Shown here piece after piece: positions 27,396-36,631 of a DNA stretch of 64,000 nt. Within the stretch, counting starts at the first letter, position 1, and the number at the start of each line of letters is the position of its first letter. Below the pieces are notes generated by a model. The model searched no databases. It saw only the letters and a program-made list of their open reading frames with translations, and was not told the origin of the DNA. The translations under genes were made by a program, and so were the position numbers. Origin of the DNA: Roseibium album (GTDB lineage: Bacteria > Pseudomonadota > Alphaproteobacteria > Rhizobiales > Stappiaceae); assembly GCF_001404515.1 (NCBI RefSeq), contig NZ_CXWE01000001.1, forward strand, positions 1,054,001 to 1,118,000. The letters run 5' to 3'.

Positions 27396-27947
27396 ATGGT
27401 TGTCGAAGAAATGAATTTGTCGGGCGTATTTCTGATTACGCCCAAGCGGTTTGGAGATGAGCGAGGTTTTTTTGCTGAAAGCTGGAACATGCGGTCCTTT
27501 GCCGAACGCGGTATCGACACGGAGTTCGTTCAAGACAATCATTCGCTCAGCACCAGCGAGGGAACTGTACGAGGACTTCATTTTCAGGCACCTCCTCACG
27601 CACAGGCGAAGTTGGTCCGGTGCGGCCGCGGCCGCATTTTCGACGTGGCCGTCGACATCCGGCGAGGCTCCCCGACATACGGGAAATGGTACGGTGTTGA
27701 ACTCAGCTTTGAAAACGGGAAACAGGTGCTTATTCCGGAAGGATTTCTCCACGGCTTCATGACTCTGGAGCCAGGAAGCGAGATAATCTACAAATGCTCC
27801 GACTATTATGCACCCGAGTGCGATGGAGCAGTTCGCTGGGACAGTTGCGGAATTGATTGGCCACTTGTGTCTCACGATCCTGTTCTGTCAGGAAAAGATG
27901 CTGCAGCGCCCGTGTTTTCCGAATTTGACACACCATTCCAATATTGA
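27396..27947 (+). CDS. rfbC: dTDP-4-dehydrorhamnose 3,5-epimerase
   Basis: 183 residues, normal length. The cupin signature is complete: [19 protein letters not shown] with the substrate loop GTVRGLHFQ (catalytic His), [13 protein letters not shown] and IPEGFLHGF. It epimerises C3 and C5 of dTDP-4-keto-6-deoxyglucose. It is the first gene of rfbCBDA; rfbB starts 8 bases after its stop. Confidence 0.95.
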   Translation: MVVEEMNLSGVFLITPKRFGDERGFFAESWNMRSFAERGIDTEFVQDNHSLSTSEGTVRGLHFQAPPHAQAKLVRCGRGRIFDVAVDIRRGSPTYGKWYGVELSFENGKQVLIPEGFLHGFMTLEPGSEIIYKCSDYYAPECDGAVRWDSCGIDWPLVSHDPVLSGKDAAAPVFSEFDTPFQY

Positions 27948-27955
27948 GGCTTTCC

Positions 27956-28999
27956 ATGAAAATTCTTGTGACGGGCGGAGCGGGTTTTATCGGTTCGGCG
28001 GTTATACGTTTGGCAGTTCAGCGCGGATTGAGCGTGGTCAATGTCGATGCATTGACCTATGCGGCATGTCTTGAGAATGTCGCTTCGGTTGCCGACGATC
28101 CCTTGTATGCCTTTGAAAAGGCGGATATCCGGGACCGCGCGGCTCTGCAAAGAATATTTGCTGAACACCGTCCCGACGCCGTGATGCACCTGGCGGCGGA
28201 AAGCCATGTTGACCGGTCGATCGATGGACCCTCGGATTTCATTGACACGAATATCGGTGGAACCTTCAACATGCTTGAAGCTTCCCGTCGCTATTGGGAA
28301 GACATGGGGCGGCCAGAGGGATTTCGGTTTCACCATATCTCAACGGACGAAGTCTTCGGTTCGTTGGGAAAAGAAGGGCTGTTCACCGAATCGACGGGTT
28401 ATGATCCACGCAGTCCGTATTCTGCTTCAAAAGCCGCGTCAGACCACCTGGTACGCGCCTGGCACGAGACCTATGGCCTGCCGGTCGTCGTCACAAATTG
28501 TTCCAACAACTACGGACCCTACCACTTTCCCGAAAAACTTGTCCCTGTAGTCATTTTGAATGCGCTTGCCGGCAAATCCATTCCTGTATACGGCAAGGGA
28601 GAAAACGTACGCGACTGGCTTTACGTTGAAGACCACGCGGACGCTTTGTTGCTGGTTCTGCAGAAGGGCACGTCGGGCCGCAGCTACAATGTCGGTGGCG
28701 AGAATGAGCGGCGCAACATCGATCTGGTAAGGACGATATGTGAGCTTCTCGACCGCAAGAGACCCAAGGCAGAAGGAACTTACGCGGATCAGATCACCTT
28801 TGTCACCGACCGGCCGGGACACGATATGCGATACGCCATTGATCCTTCCCGGATCAGTGACGAACTTGGATGGCGTCCAAGTGTCAGCGTTGAAGAAGGG
28901 CTGGAAAAGACGGTTCAATGGTACCTTGATAACGAAAACTGGTGGCGCGCGTTGCAGAACCGGAAAGGTGTCGGTGAACGGCTTGGGACGAAACCATGA
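27956..28999 (+). CDS. rfbB: dTDP-glucose 4,6-dehydratase
   Basis: 347 residues of the extended SDR family. NAD-binding [11 protein letters not shown] lies at the N-terminus, followed by [12 protein letters not shown], the STDEVFGSL active-site stretch with the Asp-Glu pair, and catalytic [11 protein letters not shown] (Tyr and Lys). It forms dTDP-4-keto-6-deoxyglucose from dTDP-glucose. The ATG at 27956 is chosen because the Rossmann strand begins there. Its stop overlaps the rfbD start (ATGA). Confidence 0.96.
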   Translation: MKILVTGGAGFIGSAVIRLAVQRGLSVVNVDALTYAACLENVASVADDPLYAFEKADIRDRAALQRIFAEHRPDAVMHLAAESHVDRSIDGPSDFIDTNIGGTFNMLEASRRYWEDMGRPEGFRFHHISTDEVFGSLGKEGLFTESTGYDPRSPYSASKAASDHLVRAWHETYGLPVVVTNCSNNYGPYHFPEKLVPVVILNALAGKSIPVYGKGENVRDWLYVEDHADALLLVLQKGTSGRSYNVGGENERRNIDLVRTICELLDRKRPKAEGTYADQITFVTDRPGHDMRYAIDPSRISDELGWRPSVSVEEGLEKTVQWYLDNENWWRALQNRKGVGERLGTKP

Positions 29000-29844
29000 T
29001 CCTGGTCTTCGGTTCCTCCGGTCAAGTGGCAAGCGAACTGCGCGCGTTGGTGCCGGATGCCGTTTTTCTGGGCCGGGACAAGGTCGACTTGTCGCGGGAA
29101 GCGGACTTGGGCCCGGTTATCGAAAGATACAATCCGGACGGCATTATTAATGCCGCTGCCTACACCGCCGTCGACAAGGCAGAGGAAGAAGAAGACCTGG
29201 CGTTGATAATCAATGCGCAGCGTCCTCGGGAGATGGCAAGAGCCGCGCACAAGCTGGGTGTGCCGCTTGTTCACATCTCGACCGACTACGTATTTGACGG
29301 TGGTGGCGAGGCAGCCTTTTTACCGGATGCGGCAACCGGGCCGCTGGGTGCTTACGGCAGGACGAAACTTCGCGGTGAAGAGGCAATTCAGAAAGAGGGC
29401 GCGAACTGTGCAATCCTGCGGACCAGCTGGGTGTTTTCGGCACATGGCGCCAATTTTCTGAAGACAATGCTTCGCTTGTCTGAAACGCGTGATCGTTTGA
29501 CCATCGTTGCTGATCAGGTTGGCGGTCCGACGCCGGCCGCGGCGATTGCTGATGCGTGCGTCAAGGTGGTGCGACAGTTGAAGAACGAACCTGCAAAGTC
29601 CGGCATCTACCATTTTTCCGGAGCCCCCGACGTCAGTTGGGCACAGTTCGCGCGCGAGATATTCTATCAGGCTGGCCGGAAGGTCCATGTTGAAGATATT
29701 CCGACATCCGATTTTCCGACGCCGGCGAGGCGTCCGTTGAATTCCCGGCTGGATTGCCGTTCGCTCTCGGTGTTCGGGTTGGATCGTCCCGACTGGAAAG
29801 CTGGCGTCGCAGATACTTTGACAAAATTGGGTGTGAATTCATGA
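28996..29844 (+). CDS. rfbD: dTDP-4-dehydrorhamnose reductase
   Basis: 282 residues of the SDR superfamily. [11 protein letters not shown] is the nucleotide-binding loop; [23 protein letters not shown] and [10 protein letters not shown] (catalytic Tyr/Lys) follow, with the C-terminal SRLDC block. It reduces the 4-keto group to give dTDP-L-rhamnose. It overlaps rfbB and rfbA by four bases at each end, so the four genes are tightly coupled. Confidence 0.95.
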   Translation: MILVFGSSGQVASELRALVPDAVFLGRDKVDLSREADLGPVIERYNPDGIINAAAYTAVDKAEEEEDLALIINAQRPREMARAAHKLGVPLVHISTDYVFDGGGEAAFLPDAATGPLGAYGRTKLRGEEAIQKEGANCAILRTSWVFSAHGANFLKTMLRLSETRDRLTIVADQVGGPTPAAAIADACVKVVRQLKNEPAKSGIYHFSGAPDVSWAQFAREIFYQAGRKVHVEDIPTSDFPTPARRPLNSRLDCRSLSVFGLDRPDWKAGVADTLTKLGVNS

Positions 29845-30710
29845 CACAACGCAAGGGCATAATTCTGGCAGGCGGATCCGGAACCAGGCTGTTTCCGCTG
29901 ACGATGGCCGTTTCGAAGCAGCTGATGCCGATCTATGACAAGCCCATGATTTATTATCCTTTGTCTGTGCTGATGCTGACCGGTATTCGTGAAGTCGCCA
30001 TCATCACCACCCCCGAGGATCAACCCCAATTCAGGCGCCTTCTTGGGGATGGAAGCCAGTGGGGCATGCTGTTTGAATATATCGAGCAGCCTTCGCCGGA
30101 CGGGCTTGCTCAGGCCTATATTCTGGCTGAGAACTTCCTGAATGGTGCGCCTTCGACCATGGTTCTCGGGGACAACATCTTCTTCGGTCATGGCCTGCCG
30201 GAAATATTGCATGCCGCCGACCAGCGCGACTCGGGAGGCACGGTGTTCGGATATCATGTTGCCGACCCGGAACGATACGGTGTTGTGAAATTCAATGAAG
30301 AGGGCCTCGCCCAGGAGATTATTGAAAAACCGGCTGTTCCTCCCTCGAATTTCGCCGTAACAGGGCTCTATTTCCTTGATGGCGATGCGCCGCGCAGGGC
30401 TCGTGAGGTCCAGCCGTCCGCTCGCGGCGAACTGGAAATCGTTACGTTGTTGGATATGTATTTGCGCGAGGGAGCGCTGAGCGTTGAGCGGATGGGCCGC
30501 GGTTTTGCATGGCTTGACACGGGCACGCATCAATCCTTGCTGGATGCTGGCAACTTTGTCAGGACATTATCCGTCAGACAGGGCATGCAGTCAGGTTGCC
30601 CCGAGGAAATTTCATTCTCAAACGGCTGGATTGACCGGGAAAAGCTGCTTGAACATGCAAGGCTCTTCGGCAAAACGGACTACGGAAAATATTTGGAAAC
30701 CCTGGCTTGA
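29841..30710 (+). CDS. rfbA: Glucose-1-phosphate thymidylyltransferase
   Basis: 289 residues. The nucleotidyltransferase signature LAGGSGTRLFPLT is followed by SKQLMPIYDKPMIYYPLS, GDNIFFGHG and the FAWLDTGTHQSLL block of RmlA. It activates glucose-1-phosphate with dTTP to start dTDP-rhamnose synthesis. The ATG at 29841 overlaps the rfbD stop; a longer frame upstream lies within rfbD and is rejected. Last gene of the operon. Confidence 0.96.
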   Translation: MTQRKGIILAGGSGTRLFPLTMAVSKQLMPIYDKPMIYYPLSVLMLTGIREVAIITTPEDQPQFRRLLGDGSQWGMLFEYIEQPSPDGLAQAYILAENFLNGAPSTMVLGDNIFFGHGLPEILHAADQRDSGGTVFGYHVADPERYGVVKFNEEGLAQEIIEKPAVPPSNFAVTGLYFLDGDAPRRAREVQPSARGELEIVTLLDMYLREGALSVERMGRGFAWLDTGTHQSLLDAGNFVRTLSVRQGMQSGCPEEISFSNGWIDREKLLEHARLFGKTDYGKYLETLA

Positions 30711-30941
30711 GTGCAGTCGCAAGAACCGGCCGGACCATTCTCGCAAAATCTGGCAACGCTCGGGGGAAAACGGATTGACCAGCGGTTGCATCTGGTTTGG
30801 TCGCGTTTGATTGTGCTCGCAAGCGTCGGGTCCCGACAGAGCAGGTTCCATGGCGAACTTTTGTTCACCAGTCCCGCGTCGAAATGTGAAGGTCAGACAA
30901 AGCTGAGAATTCGGTTCTTTCTCTGAAAACCGAAAGGCATT

Positions 30942-32807
30942 CTAGTTTTCGCCGGGTGCCAATCGAGTGACCCTTGCTTTGTTGTCAGGTTCACGAAGGT
31001 ACTCTGTGAGGAAGCTCAGTGGAAGAAGGTATCCGATAGTGGTGCGGCTGCCATTTATTTCGTAACTTCTTAGTTGTTCAATCATTTTTTGATCAAAAAA
31101 GCCGATGTCGCCGATAGCTGACCAGTTAAGTCTGTCTATCGAGTCTTTTGCCGATAGTTTTTGTTGAAAATTCTTGCCGCCTAGGCTCAATTTCCTTGAT
31201 CCGCCAAATCTTTGCAGAAGTTTCGTTTTTAGTTTTCTGGCCTTTTGCTGAAATCCCGCCAATTTCATCGCAAGGCCGCCATTTGCAATCGCAGCAGGTA
31301 ACAACCCGCTGTCCAAAGGAATGTTGGACAGGTGTTCATCCAGGTCTTGCAGGACTTTGCTCAAAGCAACTGAATCCCGTTTTGAAGTCGCAGAAACGAC
31401 GCTTGCCCATTTGACAAAATCGGAATGGAAAAACGGAGTGAAGATCGTGCGATCGGCCATGGCACGTGTAATCGCACTGCCAGCCCACCGGCGCATTCTC
31501 TGATTCAGGTAGAAGCGGTCGAGGGCACTTCCGAGCGGTTCGTCGTTGGCAGAAAGCAAATCGGCCACCAACTCGCCAAGTTGCGATTGGAATGCACTTC
31601 TTTGTTCCTGTCTGAACAAGGTTTCGGGAGCGGCATCGTTTGTTGTCAGGCGCCAGGACAACAGTCTTGAAATGCTCTCCTGGGTGACCGGTTTTTCGAT
31701 GGGCATTGCCGCGTAGTAAAAACCCCGTGCGAATTCGCCATTCACTCCGCCGATGCGGGACGTTTCCAAAAGAAAGTCGTCCACGCAATCAATCGTCAGG
31801 CGATCATAGGCGTTGGTCGAAAAATCGTCTCGGTAAGCGACCCTTCGGCTACGCTCCCAGACCTTTTCGATGGATTCATCGTTGAATTGTGAAAGGTCTA
31901 TGATTTCGTGCGATAAACCACATACCTCTGCTAGCTTCTTGGCGCTGGCGATGTCTGGTGAATCCGGGTAGCCAATCGTGATGGCGTGTCTGCCGGCTCT
32001 GAGTTGTTCAGGTATCGCACTCAGTGCAATGCGTGAGTCAAGGCCGCCGCTCAGCTCGATTGCGGCGTCCGGCATAGACGTAATGCAACGTTCGACGGAT
32101 GTCCTGATCGCAGCCGCCCCGTCTGCAATTCCAGCGTATTGCGAACCGGCATCGTGTTCGTGACTTTGCTCGAAAGAGACAGTGCCGTTTTTTAGGCGTG
32201 CGCTTGTTCCCGCAGGAACCATTGTCACATCTTCGAACAAAGTCGTGTTGTCCAGAAGGTGGCCAATTGTCATTTGCTGGAAAAGCCCGAAATGATTCAA
32301 TGGTCGATCGAAAGTGCGTGCGATCGCGGACGCGGATGTACTCACGACCGCACAATCGCTTCCCTGAAAGGAGAAGAGATGTCCGAGCCCCACAAAGTCA
32401 GAATGCGCCGATGCTCCGCCGTCGGTTGCGGCTATCGCCACAAAGGGAGGCTCGAACCTGTCCAGTGCAGTCGGGCCCTTGTCCAGATACTCGGGCAACA
32501 GCCGATTTGCGTTCAGGAGTTCGCCGTTTGAATCCAGGCCGCCGGTGCCGTGCAAAAACAACCAGCTACCATCCTTGTGTGCTATTTTCTCACGCGGATA
32601 ATTGGACAGAATTGTCGTGGTCTCATCAACCGTCACTGCGCCTATTTCGGGATCACCAAAAAATGCGAGGGAATTGGCAGCTCTGTTAAATATATTCTGC
32701 TTTTTATCTGGGTCAATTTCGCTTGAAAATGATAATATCAACGAACAATATTGGATTCGTGTTATCACGCGTGTTGTCTCCAGGTAGTTATTAGTTTGCT
32801 TACCCAA
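30942..32807 (-). CDS. Asparagine-synthase-like amidotransferase
   Basis: 621 residues. The C-terminal two thirds are an asparagine-synthase (PP-loop ATP pyrophosphatase) domain with the ATP motif ELSGGLDSR (S253-S258) and the downstream GLSHEIIDLS segment. The N-terminal part looks like a degenerate class II glutaminase domain (Ntn fold) but the protein does not begin with Met-Cys, so glutamine hydrolysis is not expected; free ammonia or another nucleophile may be used. In polysaccharide loci such proteins are thought to amidate uronic acids or otherwise activate a carboxylate. It is convergent with rfbA and divergent from the flippase gene. Confidence 0.8.
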   Translation of the reverse strand: MGKQTNNYLETTRVITRIQYCSLILSFSSEIDPDKKQNIFNRAANSLAFFGDPEIGAVTVDETTTILSNYPREKIAHKDGSWLFLHGTGGLDSNGELLNANRLLPEYLDKGPTALDRFEPPFVAIAATDGGASAHSDFVGLGHLFSFQGSDCAVVSTSASAIARTFDRPLNHFGLFQQMTIGHLLDNTTLFEDVTMVPAGTSARLKNGTVSFEQSHEHDAGSQYAGIADGAAAIRTSVERCITSMPDAAIELSGGLDSRIALSAIPEQLRAGRHAITIGYPDSPDIASAKKLAEVCGLSHEIIDLSQFNDESIEKVWERSRRVAYRDDFSTNAYDRLTIDCVDDFLLETSRIGGVNGEFARGFYYAAMPIEKPVTQESISRLLSWRLTTNDAAPETLFRQEQRSAFQSQLGELVADLLSANDEPLGSALDRFYLNQRMRRWAGSAITRAMADRTIFTPFFHSDFVKWASVVSATSKRDSVALSKVLQDLDEHLSNIPLDSGLLPAAIANGGLAMKLAGFQQKARKLKTKLLQRFGGSRKLSLGGKNFQQKLSAKDSIDRLNWSAIGDIGFFDQKMIEQLRSYEINGSRTTIGYLLPLSFLTEYLREPDNKARVTRLAPGEN

Positions 32808-32918
32808 GAAAGTTACTCAAATATTAGTCGTTTAATCTTTGGGCAAGGAACATTGGCATTATGTGCTTAGTAATATACAGACACTTTTCGAAAACGCCCA
32901 CCTCTTAGAGACCGATTA

Positions 32919-34358
32919 ATGTTAAAGCAAGCACTTTCCCTCAGCGCAAGCAATGGCTTAATCGCTCTGGTTAATCTGTTCCGCAATATATTGATTGCAA
33001 GACTGATAAGCGTAGAAGATTTCGGCATAGCGAGTACTTTTGCTGTCACGATGTCCTTGATTGAAATGACGAGCAATTTCGCGTTGGACCGCATGTTGGT
33101 TCAGACGTCAGACGGAGGCTCTAACCGCTTTCAGTCAAGTGTGCAGATGTTGCAGGCCGCGCGTGGTGCAATTGGCGCGGCGATCATGTTTTTGGCCGCC
33201 GGGCCGATTGCTGTCCTTTTCGGTGTTCCTGATGTTGCCTGGGCCTATCAGCTTCTCGCCCTTGTGCCGTTGTTGAGGGGGCTAGCCCATTTCGACATGT
33301 TTCGGCTTCAGCGAAAACTCGAGTTCAGAACAATTATCTGTGTCGAAATGGGCGCTGTGTTTTTGGCCACAGCATCTGCATTTCCATTGTCCATTTGGCT
33401 GCAGGACTATCGCGCTATGCTCTGGGTCTTGTTGTTGCAACAATCGACCTACACCATTTTGTCACACGTTTTGGCGAAGCGCAGGTATCGCTGGTCGTTC
33501 GACTCGATAGTTGCAAAGCGTGCATTTGTGTTCGGTTGGCCACTCTTGCTGAACGGTATCCTGATGTTCACGATTTTTCAGGGCGACCGAGTTTTGGTCG
33601 GAAGCATGATCGGCATGAAGGAACTGGGGTGGTTTTCCGCAGCACTTACATTGGCGATAGCGCCGACAGTCGTCATCGGAAAAACTCTGGATAGTTTCTT
33701 TCTTCCCCAGTTGAGCAGGGTTCAGAGCAAACCGGAAGAGTTTGGTCATTTGTATCTTGCGTCGACGCAAGCTGCGCTTTTCGCGGGGGTTCTACTCACA
33801 CTTCTTGCAGTGTTGCTGGGCGAATTTCTGGTTCACATTCTCTACGGAGCAAAATACGGCCCGGCAGTGCCCTTGCTTGTCCTGCTGTTCATCGCCCAGG
33901 GCTTGCGAATCGGCAAGGCAGGCCCGGCAATTGCGGCGACAGCCAAAGCCGACACAAAAAATCCGATGATTGCAAATGCATGTCGTTTTCTCGCTCTCCC
34001 GGTCGCATGGCTCGCTCTGACGCAGGGCGGGGGAATCATGACGATCATCTACGTGGCGATAGCCGGTGAGGCCCTCGCTCTCGTCGTGTCCTTGTTGATG
34101 CTGCACAAGCGCCAGAATCTGCCGCTTAAACCATTGTCAATTCCGTTAGCCATTTCCGCACTCGCCTATGGTGTTGCAGCGTCAAACAGCTTAATTGTCA
34201 CTGAAAATTCAATTGAAGCCTGGGCTGCTCAGGCCGCATTGACAGTAGTCTTGATTGCAGCCCTCATGTGGTCGATGCGTGATCTTCGTGCCTGGGTTCA
34301 GCACATGCTCAGTCTGCATCGAAGCGGAGGCGGCAAGGCTACCAACCAAACGCATTAG
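32919..34358 (+). CDS. Polysaccharide repeat-unit flippase (Wzx/PST family)
   Basis: 479 residues with about twelve to fourteen hydrophobic segments and the polysaccharide-transport (MOP superfamily) layout: the N-terminal SNGLIALVNLFRNILIARL and VEDFGIASTFAVTMSLIE motif, a mid-protein second half starting KRAFVFGWPLLLNGILM, and FLPQLSRVQ. It would move the lipid-linked repeat unit across the inner membrane. It leads a co-directional block with the acetyltransferase and pyruvyltransferase genes. Confidence 0.88.
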   Translation: MLKQALSLSASNGLIALVNLFRNILIARLISVEDFGIASTFAVTMSLIEMTSNFALDRMLVQTSDGGSNRFQSSVQMLQAARGAIGAAIMFLAAGPIAVLFGVPDVAWAYQLLALVPLLRGLAHFDMFRLQRKLEFRTIICVEMGAVFLATASAFPLSIWLQDYRAMLWVLLLQQSTYTILSHVLAKRRYRWSFDSIVAKRAFVFGWPLLLNGILMFTIFQGDRVLVGSMIGMKELGWFSAALTLAIAPTVVIGKTLDSFFLPQLSRVQSKPEEFGHLYLASTQAALFAGVLLTLLAVLLGEFLVHILYGAKYGPAVPLLVLLFIAQGLRIGKAGPAIAATAKADTKNPMIANACRFLALPVAWLALTQGGGIMTIIYVAIAGEALALVVSLLMLHKRQNLPLKPLSIPLAISALAYGVAASNSLIVTENSIEAWAAQAALTVVLIAALMWSMRDLRAWVQHMLSLHRSGGGKATNQTH

Positions 34359-34368
34359 ATACCGAAAA

Positions 34369-35112
34369 ATGGGTGCATCGTTGAACGAAGAACTGTGGAA
34401 TGAAAATGCCGAGCGGATGGCCACGCAAAGGGACGCTGAAGCATCCAGCAGATTTGCCCCCCTTTTAGTCAAGGCTTACGGAATTCGGCGCCTGCGATCA
34501 ATCTGCCTTAGTCTTTGCAATAGGCTTGAACACGGCTCGTTCTATTCAAGCACCCTTCGGGAAATATTGTCACGATACCACGGTGTAACCATTGGAAAGT
34601 ATTCTTATGGGCCCATCCTGACCCCGGGGATTTTGCCCGTTGGCACAATAGTGGGAAACTATTGCTCCATCGGTGCCGGTCTGGTTGTTTTGCGGCGCAA
34701 TCACCCCTTTGACAGACTTTCGCAGCATCCGTTTTTCTATAACAGCGGTCTGGGCTATCTGAGAAAGGACACCATACCGTCAAACAGCGAAAATCCACTC
34801 ACAATCGGACACGATGTTTGGATCGGTGAACGGGTATCGATCCTGGCAGGTTGCAAATCGGTTGGGAACGGGGCAGTAATTGCCGCAGGTTCCGTGGTCA
34901 CACGTGATGTACCGCCCTACACGATAGTTGCAGGTGTTCCAGCTAAAAAACTCAAAATGCGATTTGAAGAAGAGGTCGCCGATGGGCTCGAGAAGCTGCG
35001 ATGGTGGGAGCTGAACTTGACCAGTCTGTTGACTCAAAAAAAGTGGATTTTACAGCCGCTTACAGTTGAGAGTCTGAATTATTTCAACAATTTGATGACA
35101 CCGAAGAAGTAA
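34369..35112 (+). CDS. Hexapeptide-repeat O-acetyltransferase
   Basis: 247 residues. A left-handed beta-helix is visible from GVTIGKYSYGP through VGNYCSIGAGLVV and LTIGHDVWIGERVSILAG, VGNGAVIAAGSVVTRDV and the closing YTIVAGVPAKKLK, which is the CatB/LbetaH type of acetyl-CoA-dependent transferase. It most likely acetylates a sugar of the repeat unit. The start at 34369 follows the flippase stop by 10 bases; a longer frame lies inside the flippase gene. Confidence 0.87.
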   Translation: MGASLNEELWNENAERMATQRDAEASSRFAPLLVKAYGIRRLRSICLSLCNRLEHGSFYSSTLREILSRYHGVTIGKYSYGPILTPGILPVGTIVGNYCSIGAGLVVLRRNHPFDRLSQHPFFYNSGLGYLRKDTIPSNSENPLTIGHDVWIGERVSILAGCKSVGNGAVIAAGSVVTRDVPPYTIVAGVPAKKLKMRFEEEVADGLEKLRWWELNLTSLLTQKKWILQPLTVESLNYFNNLMTPKK

Positions 35113-35120
35113 AACCACTC

Positions 35121-36302
35121 ATGACAAATGACAGCGTTCTCACGATCGGCCTTTTGTGGCATTCAACTAATTCCGACAACCTGGGAATAGGGGCGCTTAC
35201 GGCTTCTCAGATCGTGATACTTGAAGAGGTTGCCGCTGACCTGAATTTGAAGCTGAAATTCAAGATTCTTGGTTGGCGAGACCCCGAACCGTCTTACATC
35301 AAGGGCGACAATATCGAGGTCGTGCCGATGCGGGCGAGGGATTTGCTGAGCCCTTCCGGCCTCTGGTCGTCGGCACGGAGCTGTGATCTGATCCTCGATA
35401 TTTCCGCAGGCGACAGCTTTGCCGACATCTATGGCCGGCAACGGTTCTTGTACAATATTATTGCAAAGACCAACGTCATTGCGTCCTGGCGTCCGCTCAT
35501 TCTCAGCCCCCAGACAATCGGACCATTTCAAAGATGGTGGACCAGGCTGCTGGCGACGGTTGCTATGCGCGGTGCAAAAAAGGTCGTAACGCGCGACAAG
35601 CTCTCCAGCGACTATCTGCGTGAGTTGGGATTGGCAGACCGTCTCATCGAGTCCACGGATGTAGCCATGCGACTTCCATACGAATTGCCGGCACCACGCG
35701 AGGACGGCAACGTCCGGGTCGGACTGAATGTATCGGGTCTTCTGTTCAACGGAGGCTACAGCCAGGACAACATGTTTGCGCTGTCCGCGGACTATGCCGC
35801 TGTGATCCATGCGCTCTGCGAGTATTTCACGAACCAGCCCGGTGTAGAGTTGCATCTTCTGGGCCACGTCAATTCGCATAATCACGAAGTCGAGGATGAC
35901 TACAGGGTCGCTGAGAAGCTGGCCGCGAAATATCCGTCAGCAGTACTCGCACCTCGATTTGAAAGCCCTTCGGATGCCAAGACATATATTGCGACCATGG
36001 ACTTTTTCGCTGGCGCTCGCATGCATGCGTGCATAGCGGCATTTTCTTCGGGCGTCCCTGTTCTGTCGATGGCCTACAGCCGAAAATTTGCAGGTTTGTT
36101 CGGCACCCTTGGCTATGACCATCTTGCAGACTGCAAGGCGCAAACAACAGAAGAGATAGTCGAGGCTGTCACAAGCGCTTTTGGGCGCCGCGAGGAACTG
36201 AAGGTGGATGTTGAAAATGCGTTTCAGGAAGCAGAGCGCAAACTGGTCCATTACCAGGACTATTTGAGAGAAGTAATGGAGAACACCAAACGTGCTGCAT
36301 AG
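35121..36302 (+). CDS. Polysaccharide pyruvyl transferase (WcaK/CsaB family)
   Basis: 393 residues with the family marks: the opening NLGIGALTASQ loop, DLILDISAGDSFADIYG, LILSPQTIGPF, KVVTRDKLSSDYLRELG and the C-terminal FFAGARMHACIAAFSSGVPV. These enzymes add a pyruvate ketal from phosphoenolpyruvate to a sugar, giving the polymer a negative charge. It begins 8 bases after the acetyltransferase stop. The next gene on the strand is an F420-dehydrogenase-beta-like protein, a frequent companion of this family. Confidence 0.88.
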   Translation: MTNDSVLTIGLLWHSTNSDNLGIGALTASQIVILEEVAADLNLKLKFKILGWRDPEPSYIKGDNIEVVPMRARDLLSPSGLWSSARSCDLILDISAGDSFADIYGRQRFLYNIIAKTNVIASWRPLILSPQTIGPFQRWWTRLLATVAMRGAKKVVTRDKLSSDYLRELGLADRLIESTDVAMRLPYELPAPREDGNVRVGLNVSGLLFNGGYSQDNMFALSADYAAVIHALCEYFTNQPGVELHLLGHVNSHNHEVEDDYRVAEKLAAKYPSAVLAPRFESPSDAKTYIATMDFFAGARMHACIAAFSSGVPVLSMAYSRKFAGLFGTLGYDHLADCKAQTTEEIVEAVTSAFGRREELKVDVENAFQEAERKLVHYQDYLREVMENTKRAA

Positions 36303-36631
36303 CAATGCACCAATTGTCGTTTCCTCTCCGAAATGCAGGTTTACGACCGGGATGGCGTAATCTGCAAGAAACATGGCAACGATGTTACTTGTCCGTGTCC
36401 GACGCTAACGTGGGCTCGTGCGCGGACCGTAGCAAAAACCGGCGCCACGCTTGATGCAGACGTTTTCAGGCAGATACCGGGGCGCTGGCTTGGCCAGGCA
36501 AATGGGCGGGGTCGGGATCGTTGTGAAACACGGGGCAGCAATGCTTTGTCGGATGCGTGAAAAACTTGATCGGCAGGAGATGACCTGCGTATCTACCATT
36601 GAAGAGAATTCCTGTTAGCGATTGACCGTTT
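36303..36631 (+). other. Intergenic, about 330 bases
   Basis: Between the pyruvyltransferase and the FrhB-like gene. Both strands have short open frames but none resembles a known protein, and none has a good ribosome site. I see no hairpin or repeat. Confidence 0.45.

Noticed and set aside
30942-32807. Lasso-peptide cyclase (asparagine-synthase homologue)
   Set aside because: No precursor peptide, leader peptidase or recognition protein gene lies nearby, and the context is polysaccharide synthesis.
32850-32870. Sigma-54-like TGGCA...TGC sequence upstream of the flippase
   Set aside because: The spacing between GG and GC is 8 rather than the required 10.
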